NCBI GenBank assembly: GCA_045126215.1
Contig: JBGVOD010000006.1
Span: forward strand, 1-64,000
Direction: 5' to 3'
From: SVEL01 sp045126215
GTDB lineage: Bacteria; Bacillota; Clostridia; Lachnospirales; Lachnospiraceae
Length of the DNA: 64,000 bases
Shown: positions 1-8,919 of the stretch, piece after piece
Position numbering within the stretch: the stretch's first letter is position 1
How the letters are laid out: every line of letters begins with the position of its first letter
Made by a program: the position numbers and the translations under genes
The notes under the pieces: model-generated
Databases searched by the model: none
The model's input: the letters and a program-made list of their open reading frames with translations, nothing else
Told to the model about the DNA's origin: nothing

Positions 1-1290
1 GATATAACTAGAATCAAAGAAGCCATAGATAACTTTGATCCAGCAAAATCACTGATCACCAATGCAGCAGGTCTTGGATTAACAATTTCAAACTACTACG
101 CAACAAAGATGGATGGATATATCACTTTTGAAAGCAAGTACGGAAAAGGAACCAATTTCTTATGTTCAATTAAGCAGAAAGTAATCAGTAACACTCCTCT
201 TTCCCTTGACTTTATCAATCAAATTGAGCGTAATTCATCCAAAATACTTACATCACCTACAGCAAAGGTACTGATTGTAGATGACAGCAAAGTAAACTTA
301 TCTGTTGCTACAAATATTTTGAAAAGATTTGATATTGATGCAGATACCATAACCAATGGTTTTGATGCAATCAGAATGATTGAAGAAGAACGTTATGATT
401 TAGTATTTATGGACCATATGATGCCTGATATGGATGGTGTCGAAACAACCGAAAAAATCAGAGCAAAAAAAGGCTCATATTTCAAATCTCTCCCTATCGT
501 AGCACTTACTGCAAATGCTACAGATGAGGCAAGGCATATGTTCATGGAGCATGGATTTACTGACTATATGTCAAAGCCTATTGATAAAGATATTATCAAT
601 GATATTCTCTACAAATGGCTTCCTAAATCAAAGATTTCAACCAAAGAGGATACTTCAAGAACTGAAAAATTCAAAGACAAATTTACAATTGCTTTTGAAA
701 AAACGGGCATAGATATCGACTTAGGTCTCTCATATACAGGCAATGATATGGATGGATACATCAAAATAATTAAATCATTTATTAAAGAAAGCGATACTTA
801 TGTAGAAAATCTTGTAAACTCATGTAATGAAGGTGATTTAAAAAATTATGGTATATTTTCCCATGGCGCCAAAGGTGCTCTTGCATCCATCGGCGCAAAG
901 AATCTTTCAGATTATGCAAAAGAACATGAATTCAAAGCAAAGGAAGGAAACTTGGAGGTTGTTAAAAAGAACTACCTAGAACTGGTAAACCGCATTCACC
1001 ATCTTGCCCTTGCAGTTAAGGATATTGTAAAAAGCTACGACATAGATAAAAATGAAAAACAAATTGAAAAGAAAAATCCTATAACCCCTGCTGAGATTTC
1101 ATTAAGCCTTAATTCTGCAAAAGAAAATATAGCTGACTACGAAATTGATGTTGCGTTAGAACTATTAAACAACCTGAAGAAACACAATATCTCAAATGAT
1201 ATTTTTGAGCTTCTTGAAGACGCAACTGATAAATTAGACAATTTTGACTATGACGGTGCCGTAGACACAATAAACCACATATCTCTCTGA
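1..1290 (+). CDS. Hybrid sensor histidine kinase, C-terminal part (5' truncated by window edge)
   Basis: The reading frame is open from base 1, so the gene starts outside the window. The visible order is the end of a HATPase_c domain (the GLGLTIS glycine box near bases 73-93 and the GYITFESKYGKGTNF strand), then a receiver domain (KVLIVDDSKVN to SKPIDKD), then an HPt domain. The receiver phospho-acceptor Asp is encoded at 412-414 (FMDHMMPDMDG) and the HPt His at 862-864 (FSHGAKGALASIGA). A multistep phosphorelay (His to Asp to His) is therefore inferred. The N-terminal sensor part and the signal are unknown. The gene ends in a hairpin shared with the convergent nifU gene. Confidence 0.9.
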   Translation, partial: DITRIKEAIDNFDPAKSLITNAAGLGLTISNYYATKMDGYITFESKYGKGTNFLCSIKQKVISNTPLSLDFINQIERNSSKILTSPTAKVLIVDDSKVNLSVATNILKRFDIDADTITNGFDAIRMIEEERYDLVFMDHMMPDMDGVETTEKIRAKKGSYFKSLPIVALTANATDEARHMFMEHGFTDYMSKPIDKDIINDILYKWLPKSKISTKEDTSRTEKFKDKFTIAFEKTGIDIDLGLSYTGNDMDGYIKIIKSFIKESDTYVENLVNSCNEGDLKNYGIFSHGAKGALASIGAKNLSDYAKEHEFKAKEGNLEVVKKNYLELVNRIHHLALAVKDIVKSYDIDKNEKQIEKKNPITPAEISLSLNSAKENIADYEIDVALELLNNLKKHNISNDIFELLEDATDKLDNFDYDGAVDTINHISL

Positions 1291-1300
1291 TATGTGGTTT
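1272..1300. terminator. Bidirectional hairpin between the kinase and nifU
   Basis: The 11-bp perfect stem AAACCACATAT / ATATGTGGTTT has a 7-nt loop. It overlaps the kinase stop codon and lies 7 bp before the nifU stop codon on the other strand. Its position between convergent genes suggests termination from both sides. Confidence 0.7.
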
Positions 1301-1307
1301 ATTTATA

Positions 1308-1724
1308 CTAATCTATCTCTTCCTTTGGTTCTTCTAATCCAGGTATTGTTATATTATTATTTTGACAATAATCCCACAAAGCTGCATGGATTGCTTCTTC
1401 TGCCAGAAGAGAGCAATGTACCTTTACAGGTGGAAGGCCATCCAGAGCCTCCATTACTGCCTTATTTGTTACCTGCATTGCTTCATAAATTGTCTTTCCC
1501 ATTACAAGCTCTGTTGCCATGCTACTTGTTGCAACTGCTGCCCCACATCCAAAAGTCTTGAATTTACAATCTTTAATAATCTTTGTTTCTTCATCAATAT
1601 CAAGATATATTCTCATTATATCTCCACATTTTGGATTTCCTACAGTACCAACACCGCTTGCGTTTTCTATTTCACCAACATTTCTTGGATTATTAAAATG
1701 ATCCATTACTTTTTCGCTATACAT
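1308..1724 (-). CDS. nifU: NifU/IscU-type Fe-S cluster scaffold protein
   Basis: This 138-residue protein has the N-terminal NifU/IscU scaffold fold: Cys33 and Asp35 in GNPKCGD, Cys60 in FGCGAAVA and Cys104 in VHCSLLAEEA. These are the three cluster-ligating cysteines and the conserved Asp of the family. It lies about 100 bp downstream of the cysteine desulfurase on the same strand, so the pair would form a minimal nifS-nifU assembly system in which the desulfurase supplies sulfur and this protein builds [Fe-S] clusters. The C-terminus ends in an acidic tail (EEPKEEID). No NFU or ferredoxin domain is fused. Confidence 0.95.
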   Translation of the reverse strand: MYSEKVMDHFNNPRNVGEIENASGVGTVGNPKCGDIMRIYLDIDEETKIIKDCKFKTFGCGAAVATSSMATELVMGKTIYEAMQVTNKAVMEALDGLPPVKVHCSLLAEEAIHAALWDYCQNNNITIPGLEEPKEEID

Positions 1725-1826
1725 ATTTTTTACCTCATCTTATATATTCTTGTTTTATATATTCTTGTTTTATGCATCTATACTTTTTTCCTTGGAAAAA
1801 TTAAAAATCCTTTTGACGCTAGAACC

Positions 1827-2999
1827 TTATGAATTAATAAAGTCGTCATATAAAGGAGACATTTTTCGTAATCTTTCAACAATTTCCTTGACCTTCTCAA
1901 TAGTATAGTCAATATCTTCCTTTGTGGTTTCATCAGACAATGTAAGTCTCAAAGAACCATGTGCTATTTCATGTGGTAACCCTATTGCCAGTAAAACATG
2001 CGATGGATCAAGGGAGCCTGATGTACATGCTGAACCTGATGAACCACATATGCCCGCCTGGTCAAGTAATATTAATAATGATTCACCCTCAATAAATCTA
2101 AAGCAAAAGTTTACATTATTTGGCAATCTTGTATCTCTAGCGCCATTGAGTCTTGCGTATGGCACTTCATTTAAAACTCTTTCTATTAGGTAGTCTCTTA
2201 AATTTGTTTCATATTCTATTCTTTCCTGCATTTTGTTATGTGCAATTTCACACGCTTTTGCCATCCCCACAATACCAGGTACATTATGTGTTCCTGCTCT
2301 AAGGCTTCGCTCCTGTGCACCTCCATGAATAAATGACTTTATTTTGATTCCCTTTCTTATATATAATAGTCCTATTCCTTTTGGTCCATTAAACTTATGT
2401 CCACTAGCACTTAACAAATCTATATTCATTTCATTTACATCGATTGGAACATGACCAAATGCTTGTACAGCATCTGTATGAAATAATGCCCCATGTTTAT
2501 GGGCTATACTTCCAAGTTCCTTAACAGGCTCAATAGTTCCAATCTCATTATTTGCAAACATAACTGAAACTAATATTGTATCTTCTCTTATTGCACTTTC
2601 AAGTGTCTCAGGATGAACGATTCCCTCTTCATCTGTATCAAGATATGTGATTTCAAACCCTTGTTTTTCAAGCCATTCGCATGTGTGTAATATTGCATGA
2701 TGTTCTATTTTTGATGTAATAATATGTTTTCCTTTATCTTTGTAAGATTCTGCAATTGCTTTTAATGCCCAGTTGTCAGACTCGCTTCCCCCACCCGTAA
2801 AATATATCTCAGACTGATTTGCTCCAATAGAAGCTGCTATCTGACTTCTTGCATCAGCTACTGCTTTCGTAGCTTTTCCAGCAAAACTATATATACTTGA
2901 AGGATTACCATATATTTCAGAAAAATATGGCAACATAACATCCACTACTTCTTTGTCAACCTTTGTAGTTGCTGCATTATCTAAATATATCGTTTTCAT
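1827..2999 (-). CDS. nifS: Cysteine desulfurase, NifS/IscS type
   Basis: This 390-residue fold-type I PLP enzyme takes sulfur from cysteine, giving alanine and an enzyme persulfide. PLP-binding Lys202 sits in SASGHKFNGPKGIG and the persulfide Cys325 in GSSGSACTSGSLDPSHVL. The long GSACTSGS active-site loop is the group I (NifS/IscS) form. The N-terminal YLDNAATT motif is intact and the length is normal. It precedes nifU on the same strand. The upstream region is shared with the divergent MarR gene. No Rrf2-type regulator is next to it. Confidence 0.96.
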   Translation of the reverse strand: MKTIYLDNAATTKVDKEVVDVMLPYFSEIYGNPSSIYSFAGKATKAVADARSQIAASIGANQSEIYFTGGGSESDNWALKAIAESYKDKGKHIITSKIEHHAILHTCEWLEKQGFEITYLDTDEEGIVHPETLESAIREDTILVSVMFANNEIGTIEPVKELGSIAHKHGALFHTDAVQAFGHVPIDVNEMNIDLLSASGHKFNGPKGIGLLYIRKGIKIKSFIHGGAQERSLRAGTHNVPGIVGMAKACEIAHNKMQERIEYETNLRDYLIERVLNEVPYARLNGARDTRLPNNVNFCFRFIEGESLLILLDQAGICGSSGSACTSGSLDPSHVLLAIGLPHEIAHGSLRLTLSDETTKEDIDYTIEKVKEIVERLRKMSPLYDDFINS

Positions 3000-3097
3000 T
3001 TTCCTACCTCTTTCCTATGAATTATTTTTCTCTATTATATCACTACTTTTCCTAGTGTCAAGGTATGAATTAAATTTTTTCATAGTCTCTGTTCTTC

Positions 3098-3126
3098 TTG
3101 ACATCTCAAAATAAACATTTTATAAT
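3098..3126 (+). promoter_or_regulatory. Consensus sigma-70 promoter of the MarR-ABC exporter operon
   Basis: TTGACA at 3098-3103 and TATAAT at 3121-3126 are separated by exactly 17 bp, a perfect consensus. The start codon of the MarR gene lies about 55 bp downstream. Confidence 0.88.
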
Positions 3127-3127
3127 T

Positions 3128-3156
3128 GTTCGTACACAAACAGTTTGTAGCCGAAC
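3128..3156. promoter_or_regulatory. Palindromic operator, probably for the MarR regulator
   Basis: Two 14-bp arms (3128-3141 GTTCGTACACAAAC and 3143-3156 GTTTGTAGCCGAAC) form an inverted repeat around one central A, with 11 of 14 positions matching. The palindrome starts directly after the -10 box, covering the expected transcription start. Bound protein there would block the promoter, so autorepression by the adjacent MarR protein is the natural inference. Confidence 0.75.
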
Positions 3157-3181
3157 TTTTTTTTGAAAGGAACATATACTA

Positions 3182-3646
3182 ATGAACGAAGAACATTTAG
3201 GCTATTTAATCAGAACTTTAGCCAATAAATTTGGTGCTCAATTTGAAATATACAAGAGCATTCACAAATTTGAGGATTTATCTCGTGTAAACGGGTGGAT
3301 TATGAGATACCTATACAACAATAAAGACAAAGATATCTTTCAAAAAGATATTGAAAACAGCTTTGATATTAATCGCTCAACCACTTCTGCTGTTCTAAAA
3401 AACATGGAACAAAAAGGTTACATAGAACGTATATCTATTAAAGAAGATGCCAGACTTAAAAAAATAATTCTTACACTAAAAGGCGAAAAAACACATGAGC
3501 AGATAATTAACGATTTAGATTTCCTTGACTCTACTGCAGTTAGGAATATAGATAAAGATGAACTTGCTATTTTTTACAAAGTTGTAAAGCAGCTTACAAA
3601 GAATGTTGATGAAAACATAAAATATAAATTTGAAAATATCAAGTAA
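3182..3646 (+). CDS. MarR family transcriptional regulator
   Basis: This 154-residue winged helix-turn-helix protein has the MarR recognition region DINRSTTSAVLKNMEQKGYI and the wing residues ISIKEDARLKKIILT. It is the first gene of an operon with two ABC exporter half-transporters, 12 bp upstream of the next start codon. A ribosome binding site (GAAAGGAA) precedes the ATG. The strong promoter and the palindrome overlapping its start argue that it represses its own operon and releases on ligand binding. The ligand is unknown. Confidence 0.92.
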   Translation: MNEEHLGYLIRTLANKFGAQFEIYKSIHKFEDLSRVNGWIMRYLYNNKDKDIFQKDIENSFDINRSTTSAVLKNMEQKGYIERISIKEDARLKKIILTLKGEKTHEQIINDLDFLDSTAVRNIDKDELAIFYKVVKQLTKNVDENIKYKFENIK

Positions 3647-3658
3647 AGGAGACTACCT

Positions 3659-5407
3659 ATGCTAAAAACATTATCAAAACATATTAAAGAATTTAAAAAA
3701 GCCTCCATTGCAACTCCTATTTTTATGATTTTAGAAGTTTTAATGGAAACATTAATACCTTTTTTAATGGCATCTATTATAAACGAAGGTATAGAAAAGG
3801 GAAATATTAATCACATATACAAAATAGGAGTATTAATGATTATAATATCATTATTCAGTCTATTTTCCGGCATTATGGGTGGAACCTTTGGTGCTAAAGC
3901 TTCTACAGGCTTTGCAAAAAATCTCCGTAGTGCAATGTTTGAAAAGATTCAGACCTTCTCCTTTGCCAATATTGATAAATATTCAACAGCAGGTCTTGTA
4001 ACAAGACTTACAACAGATGTTACAAATATTCAGAATGCATATCAGATGCTTTTAAGAATGTGTATAAGAGCACCTTTTTCACTTATATGTGCTATGGGTA
4101 TGGCATTTTTTATAAACGCAAGGATTGCATCAATATATCTTATCGCTGTTATCATCCTTGGAATATTTCTTATATTTGTTATTAAAAATGCTACAAAATA
4201 TTTCAACAATGTTTTTCAAAAGTATGATGATTTAAATGCAAGTGTACAAGAAAACATATCTTCCATTCGTGTAGTAAAAGCATATGTAAGAGAAGATTAC
4301 GAAAAAACACGTTTTACAAAAGCTGCAAAAAAAGTATATGAAATGTTTATAAATGCCGAAAACATTGTTGTTTGTAATGCTCCGATGATGCAAGTTACTG
4401 TCTATACATGTATACTTGCAATTAGCTGGATAGGTGCAAAAATGATTGTCAGCGATGAACTAAAAACCGGCGATCTTATGAGTCTTCTCACATACTGTAT
4501 GAATATACTTATGAGTCTTATGATGCTTTCAATGATTTTTGTTATGCTATCAATGAGTACCGCTTCTGCCAAACGTGTTGCAGAAATATTAAACGAAGAC
4601 GTTGATATACACAATCCAGAGAATCCAATTTACGAAGTAAAAAATGGTGATATTGAGTTTGATCATGTTAGTTTTGCATATAAAAAAGATGCAAATGAAA
4701 ATGTTCTAAATGATATTACATTAAAAATTAATTCAGGTGAAACCATCGGAATAATGGGTAGTACAGGTAGTTCAAAATCATCTCTCGTAAATCTGATAAG
4801 CAGACTATACGACGTAACTAGCGGTTCTGTTAAAGTAGGTGGCGTAGATGTAAGAGAATATGACCTGACAGTTTTGAGAAATCAGGTTTCTGTTGTTCTT
4901 CAAAAAAATGTATTATTCAGCGGAACAATCCTTGAAAATCTCAGATGGGGAAATAAAGATGCCACATATGAGGAATGTGTTGAAGCATGTAAACTTGCAT
5001 GTGCAGATGATTTTATAATGACATTTCCTGATCAATATAATACACACATTGAACAAGGTGGTTCGAATGTATCAGGCGGACAGAAACAGCGTCTTTGTAT
5101 AGCAAGAGCATTGTTAAAGAAACCTAAAATACTAATTCTTGATGACTCCACATCAGCTGTTGATACTGCAACCGATGCAAAGATAAGAAACTCCTTTGAA
5201 ACAAAAATACCAAATACAACTAAAATTATTATTTCTCAAAGAGTATCAAGCCTTATGAATTCTGACAAAATACTAGTTTTGGATGATGGACATATTGTGG
5301 ATTTTGATACACATGAAAATCTCCTTAAGAATTGCGAAATATACAAAGATGTATATGATTCACAGACAAATGGCGGTGGAGATTTTGATGAGAATGGAGG
5401 TGTTTAA
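3659..5407 (+). CDS. ABC exporter half-transporter with degenerate ATPase site (subunit 1 of heterodimer)
   Basis: This 582-residue protein has an N-terminal six-helix type I exporter domain (about residues 15-310) and a C-terminal nucleotide-binding domain. The Walker A motif reads GSTGSSKS (residues 367-374), with Ser at position 372 where the invariant Gly is expected. Walker B ends LILDD, so Asp496 replaces the catalytic Glu, and the switch His is replaced by Gln527 (ISQR). Its own signature motif VSGGQ is normal. This pattern marks the non-hydrolysing site of asymmetric ABC exporters. The partner gene begins 2 bp downstream. The substrate is probably a drug or other toxic compound, inferred from MarR control. 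AAAGGAG precedes the ATG. Confidence 0.92.
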   Translation: MLKTLSKHIKEFKKASIATPIFMILEVLMETLIPFLMASIINEGIEKGNINHIYKIGVLMIIISLFSLFSGIMGGTFGAKASTGFAKNLRSAMFEKIQTFSFANIDKYSTAGLVTRLTTDVTNIQNAYQMLLRMCIRAPFSLICAMGMAFFINARIASIYLIAVIILGIFLIFVIKNATKYFNNVFQKYDDLNASVQENISSIRVVKAYVREDYEKTRFTKAAKKVYEMFINAENIVVCNAPMMQVTVYTCILAISWIGAKMIVSDELKTGDLMSLLTYCMNILMSLMMLSMIFVMLSMSTASAKRVAEILNEDVDIHNPENPIYEVKNGDIEFDHVSFAYKKDANENVLNDITLKINSGETIGIMGSTGSSKSSLVNLISRLYDVTSGSVKVGGVDVREYDLTVLRNQVSVVLQKNVLFSGTILENLRWGNKDATYEECVEACKLACADDFIMTFPDQYNTHIEQGGSNVSGGQKQRLCIARALLKKPKILILDDSTSAVDTATDAKIRNSFETKIPNTTKIIISQRVSSLMNSDKILVLDDGHIVDFDTHENLLKNCEIYKDVYDSQTNGGGDFDENGGV

Positions 5408-5409
5408 GA

Positions 5410-7311
5410 ATGGCAGGTCCAATGAACAAAGTTATGCCGGGTCAGAAAAAAGTTGCTAATTCTGGTGTTCTATTTAAAAGATTAATGAAATATATTATGA
5501 AAAATTATACTGTTCATATTATATTTGTAGTTTTATTTATTTTTATAAGCGTTATTGCAAATATACAGGGTACTTTATTCACCCAGAAGCTTATAGATGA
5601 TTATATTACTCCCCTTTTATTATCAGATTCACCGGATTACACACCATTGCTAAATGCAATCATAAAAGTTGCAATCTTTTATTTTATTGGTGCACTTTCC
5701 ACACTTGCATATTCAAAAATAATGGTCTACGTAACACAGGGTACACTTATGAGGTTTCGTGACGATATGTTTAACCATATGCAAAGTCTCCCTATAAAAT
5801 ATTTTGACACTCATTCACATGGAGATATTATGTCTCTGTATACAAATGATATTGATACATTAAGGCAGATGATTTCTCAGAGTTTACCACAGTTTTTGCA
5901 AAGTCTGATTACAATCGTTGGTGTATTTATCAGTATGATTATTCTAAATATTCCACTTACTATTACTACATTAGTAATGGTCATTATTATGCTATATACA
6001 ACTAAGAAAACAGCTTCTATGAGTGGTAAATACTTTGGTTCCCAGCAAAGAGATATGGGTAGGGTGAATGGTGAAATTGAAGAAATAATGAATGGTCAAA
6101 AGGTTGTAAAAGTTTTTTGTCATGAAGATGAATGTATAGAAAAATTCAATGCAATTAATGATGAACTATATCACAGCTCTTATAATGCAAATAAATATGC
6201 AAACCTTCTTGGTCCAATAAATGCACAGCTTGGAAATGTAAGCTATGTAATATGTGCAATATTTGGTGGTGTTCTTGCACTTAACAAAATGGGAGGTCTT
6301 ACACTTGGAAAATTAGCAAGTTTCCTCACCTTCAATAAAAGTTTCAATATGCCAATCAATCAGATAAGCCAACAGTTAAATGCTGTTGTTATGGCTCTTG
6401 CAGGTGCTGAACGTATTTTCAATCTCTTAGATGAAAAGCCTGAAGTTGATGATGGCTATGTTACTCTTGTGAATGCAAAAGAAGAGAATGGTAAACTAAT
6501 CGAATGTACTGAAAAAACCGGAACATGGGCATGGAAACATTTTCATAAAGATACAGGCACAACTGACTATATAAAACTCAATGGTGATGTAGTATTTGAT
6601 GATGTAGATTTTGGTTACACAGAAGAAAAGATTGTGTTGCACAATGTTGATTTGTTTGCAACTCCCGGTCAGAAAATCGCCTTCGTTGGTTCAACAGGTG
6701 CCGGAAAAACAACCATCACAAACCTTATTAACAGATTCTATGACATACAGGACGGAAAAATCAGATACGATGGTATTAATATTAACAAAATTAAGAAAGC
6801 CGACCTTCGCCACTCTCTTGGCATAGTATTACAGGATACTCATTTGTTTACAAATACCGTAATGGAAAATATAAGATATGGACGTTTGGATGCTACTGAT
6901 GAAGATGTATATAATGCAGCAAAGCTTGCAAACGCAGACGGATTTATAAGAAGACTTCCAGATGGATATAATACTGTTCTAACAGGAGATGGAGCAAACC
7001 TCAGTCAAGGTCAGAGACAGCTGTTGTCCATTGCCAGAGCAGCCATAGCCGACCCTCCTGTATTAATTCTTGACGAGGCTACAAGTTCAATTGATACACA
7101 TACTGAAAAACTTATCCAAAGTGGTATGGATAAATTAATGAAAGGCAGAACAACATTTGTTATTGCTCATCGCCTTTCAACAGTTAAAAACTCTGACTGC
7201 ATTATGGTACTTGAAGCAGGCCGTATAATAGAGCGTGGTACGCATGATGAGCTTATCGAAAAACACGGTAAATACTATCAGTTATATACAGGTATGTCTA
7301 TTGCAAATTAG
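5410..7311 (+). CDS. ABC exporter half-transporter with catalytic ATPase site (subunit 2 of heterodimer)
   Basis: This 633-residue protein has an N-terminal six-helix domain and a C-terminal ATPase with canonical Walker A GSTGAGKT (from residue 427), Walker B LILDEATSS with the catalytic Glu, and switch His in IAHRLS. Its signature reads LSQGQ instead of LSGGQ. That is the expected complement, because the altered signature faces the altered Walker A of subunit 1 and makes one defective site, while this subunit's Walker motifs pair with the normal VSGGQ of subunit 1. An insertion of about 40 residues precedes the ATPase domain (KLIECTEKTGTWAWK region). Together they form a heterodimeric multidrug-type exporter. 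Confidence 0.93.
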   Translation: MAGPMNKVMPGQKKVANSGVLFKRLMKYIMKNYTVHIIFVVLFIFISVIANIQGTLFTQKLIDDYITPLLLSDSPDYTPLLNAIIKVAIFYFIGALSTLAYSKIMVYVTQGTLMRFRDDMFNHMQSLPIKYFDTHSHGDIMSLYTNDIDTLRQMISQSLPQFLQSLITIVGVFISMIILNIPLTITTLVMVIIMLYTTKKTASMSGKYFGSQQRDMGRVNGEIEEIMNGQKVVKVFCHEDECIEKFNAINDELYHSSYNANKYANLLGPINAQLGNVSYVICAIFGGVLALNKMGGLTLGKLASFLTFNKSFNMPINQISQQLNAVVMALAGAERIFNLLDEKPEVDDGYVTLVNAKEENGKLIECTEKTGTWAWKHFHKDTGTTDYIKLNGDVVFDDVDFGYTEEKIVLHNVDLFATPGQKIAFVGSTGAGKTTITNLINRFYDIQDGKIRYDGININKIKKADLRHSLGIVLQDTHLFTNTVMENIRYGRLDATDEDVYNAAKLANADGFIRRLPDGYNTVLTGDGANLSQGQRQLLSIARAAIADPPVLILDEATSSIDTHTEKLIQSGMDKLMKGRTTFVIAHRLSTVKNSDCIMVLEAGRIIERGTHDELIEKHGKYYQLYTGMSIAN

Positions 7312-7336
7312 ATACAATTTTTCAACCAGTAATTGC

Positions 7337-7376
7337 ACAAGCAAGCTAGATTAATCTTTTTTAGCTTGCTTGTTTT
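7337..7376 (+). terminator. Rho-independent terminator of the MarR-ABC exporter operon
   Basis: A perfect 12-bp stem (ACAAGCAAGCTA at 7337-7348, TAGCTTGCTTGT at 7362-7373) is followed by TTTT on the plus strand, 26 bp after the last stop codon. Confidence 0.85.
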
Positions 7377-7525
7377 ACGGTTTTTTCTTGATTTCCTCTT
7401 TTCATACCGTAAATTCGCAGAATTCATCAAGCTATACTTCCACAGTGAGATTTATCTTCTGGCGCTCTTCTTCCCCAAAAGACAAAGGAACAACTATATT
7501 GAATAACTATATTGAGCAATAAATA
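7377..7525. other. Intergenic remnant with similarity to 38882-38943
   Basis: This 149-bp gap holds no convincing gene. Segments near TTTACGGTTTTTTCTTGATTT (about 7374) and CAAAAGACAAAGGAACAACT (about 7475) recur in altered form at 38882-38943, which is also directly 3' of a MATE gene. The copy here carries about 60 extra bases in the middle. Confidence 0.4.
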
Positions 7526-8905
7526 TCATTCCTTCACAATATTCGTAATCCACACACCTTTACGAATAAGTATATATCCTATGCATACTTTAATTATGTC
7601 TGCTGATTGTACAATAACATAAATTAAATATACAGGTAATTCTGTAAGGAAACACAGTGTTGTAGCAATTGGCACTGTAACAACCCATGAATATATACTG
7701 TCGAAGACGAATGTAATAAGTGTCTTTCCACCAGATCTTAGTGTAAAATACATCGCATTTAAGAAGCCTTGAACAGGAAAAAACAAAGCTGTCAGGATTA
7801 TAAAAGTTCTTCCAATATCTTGTATCTCCTCTGTGGTGTTATACAATCCCGGAAATGCTTTTGAAACACTTATTAGTATCGTTGTCAATATAAGACATAT
7901 TGCTCCTGTAAACCACATTAAATGGAATGCATTTTTCCTTGCATCCTCATATTTTCCAGCTCCAAGTGTCTGTCCAATTATTATTCCCACTGCATTACCC
8001 AGTGCTACAAACACAACATTCAAAAGATTACATATAGCGTTTGAAATATTAAGACCTGCAACTACATCAAGTCCTCGCACCGAATAACACTGTGTAAGAA
8101 CTGCTATTCCACCTGCCCATAAAAATTCATTTAAGAAGATTGGAAATCCTTTTTTAATCATCTTTATTGTAATATCTTTTGGAACAAGAATTGTCTTATA
8201 TATTCCAATTAAGAATGTATGAACACGTCTCTTCAAATGTGCCCAGATTATAACAATAAGAGCTTCTACAAATCTTGAAATAACTGTCGCTATAGCTGCT
8301 CCTTCTACTCCAAGCTTTGGTGCGCCGAATTTTCCATAAATCAGAATATAGTTCAATAATATGTCAACTACTACTGATGCCACACCTGCAACCATTGGTT
8401 TTAAGCTATTTCCCGTTTCACGAAGACTACTTGCATATATTTGTGTGAATACAAATGGAAACATACCTATCATCATTATTGCAAGATATTCCTTTGCATA
8501 TTTTAAAGTTAAATACGCATCAATATTTTCACTTTCTCCCCTAAGATAAAGATTGATAAGCTGCTCTCCACCTAAAGAAAAAGCTAATATTCCTGCTGCC
8601 AGACATAACAGACATATCCAGATTTTGATTCTGAATGTATTTTTAAATCCTTCTTCATTGCCCTTACCATAGTACTGAGCACCATATATGCCAGGTCCTG
8701 AAATACCGCCAAAAATAGCCAGATTAAAGACAAATATCAGCTGTCCCACTATTGAGACAGCTGTCATTGCTTCAGTTCCTATACTCCCTACCATAATATT
8801 GTCAATCAGCCCTACCATATTGGTGATACCATTTTGAATCATCATGGGTACGGCCAACCTTAAAGCTTTCTTATAAATATCTTTCTTAATCACCATTATA
8901 CTCAC
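7526..8905 (-). CDS. MATE family efflux transporter
   Basis: This is a 459-residue polytopic protein of the MATE fold with about 12 predicted membrane segments in two similar halves (LAVPMMIQNGITNMVGLIDNIMVG in the first; FLNEFLWAGGIAVLTQCY in the second). MATE pumps export cationic drugs or metabolites against H+ or Na+. The GTG at 8905 gives MSIMVIKK; an ATG three codons later (8896) is an equally plausible start, because neither has a strong ribosome binding site. It begins 14 bp after the GH31 stop and is the last gene of the ABC-2/GH31 operon. Confidence 0.9.
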   Translation of the reverse strand: MSIMVIKKDIYKKALRLAVPMMIQNGITNMVGLIDNIMVGSIGTEAMTAVSIVGQLIFVFNLAIFGGISGPGIYGAQYYGKGNEEGFKNTFRIKIWICLLCLAAGILAFSLGGEQLINLYLRGESENIDAYLTLKYAKEYLAIMMIGMFPFVFTQIYASSLRETGNSLKPMVAGVASVVVDILLNYILIYGKFGAPKLGVEGAAIATVISRFVEALIVIIWAHLKRRVHTFLIGIYKTILVPKDITIKMIKKGFPIFLNEFLWAGGIAVLTQCYSVRGLDVVAGLNISNAICNLLNVVFVALGNAVGIIIGQTLGAGKYEDARKNAFHLMWFTGAICLILTTILISVSKAFPGLYNTTEEIQDIGRTFIILTALFFPVQGFLNAMYFTLRSGGKTLITFVFDSIYSWVVTVPIATTLCFLTELPVYLIYVIVQSADIIKVCIGYILIRKGVWITNIVKE

Positions 8906-8919
8906 TTTTCTTTCATACT

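Noticed and set aside
1362..1832. Plus-strand 156-codon frame opposite nifU
   Set aside because: Antisense shadow rich in Cys, Tyr and Phe; nifU on the minus strand has all family residues.
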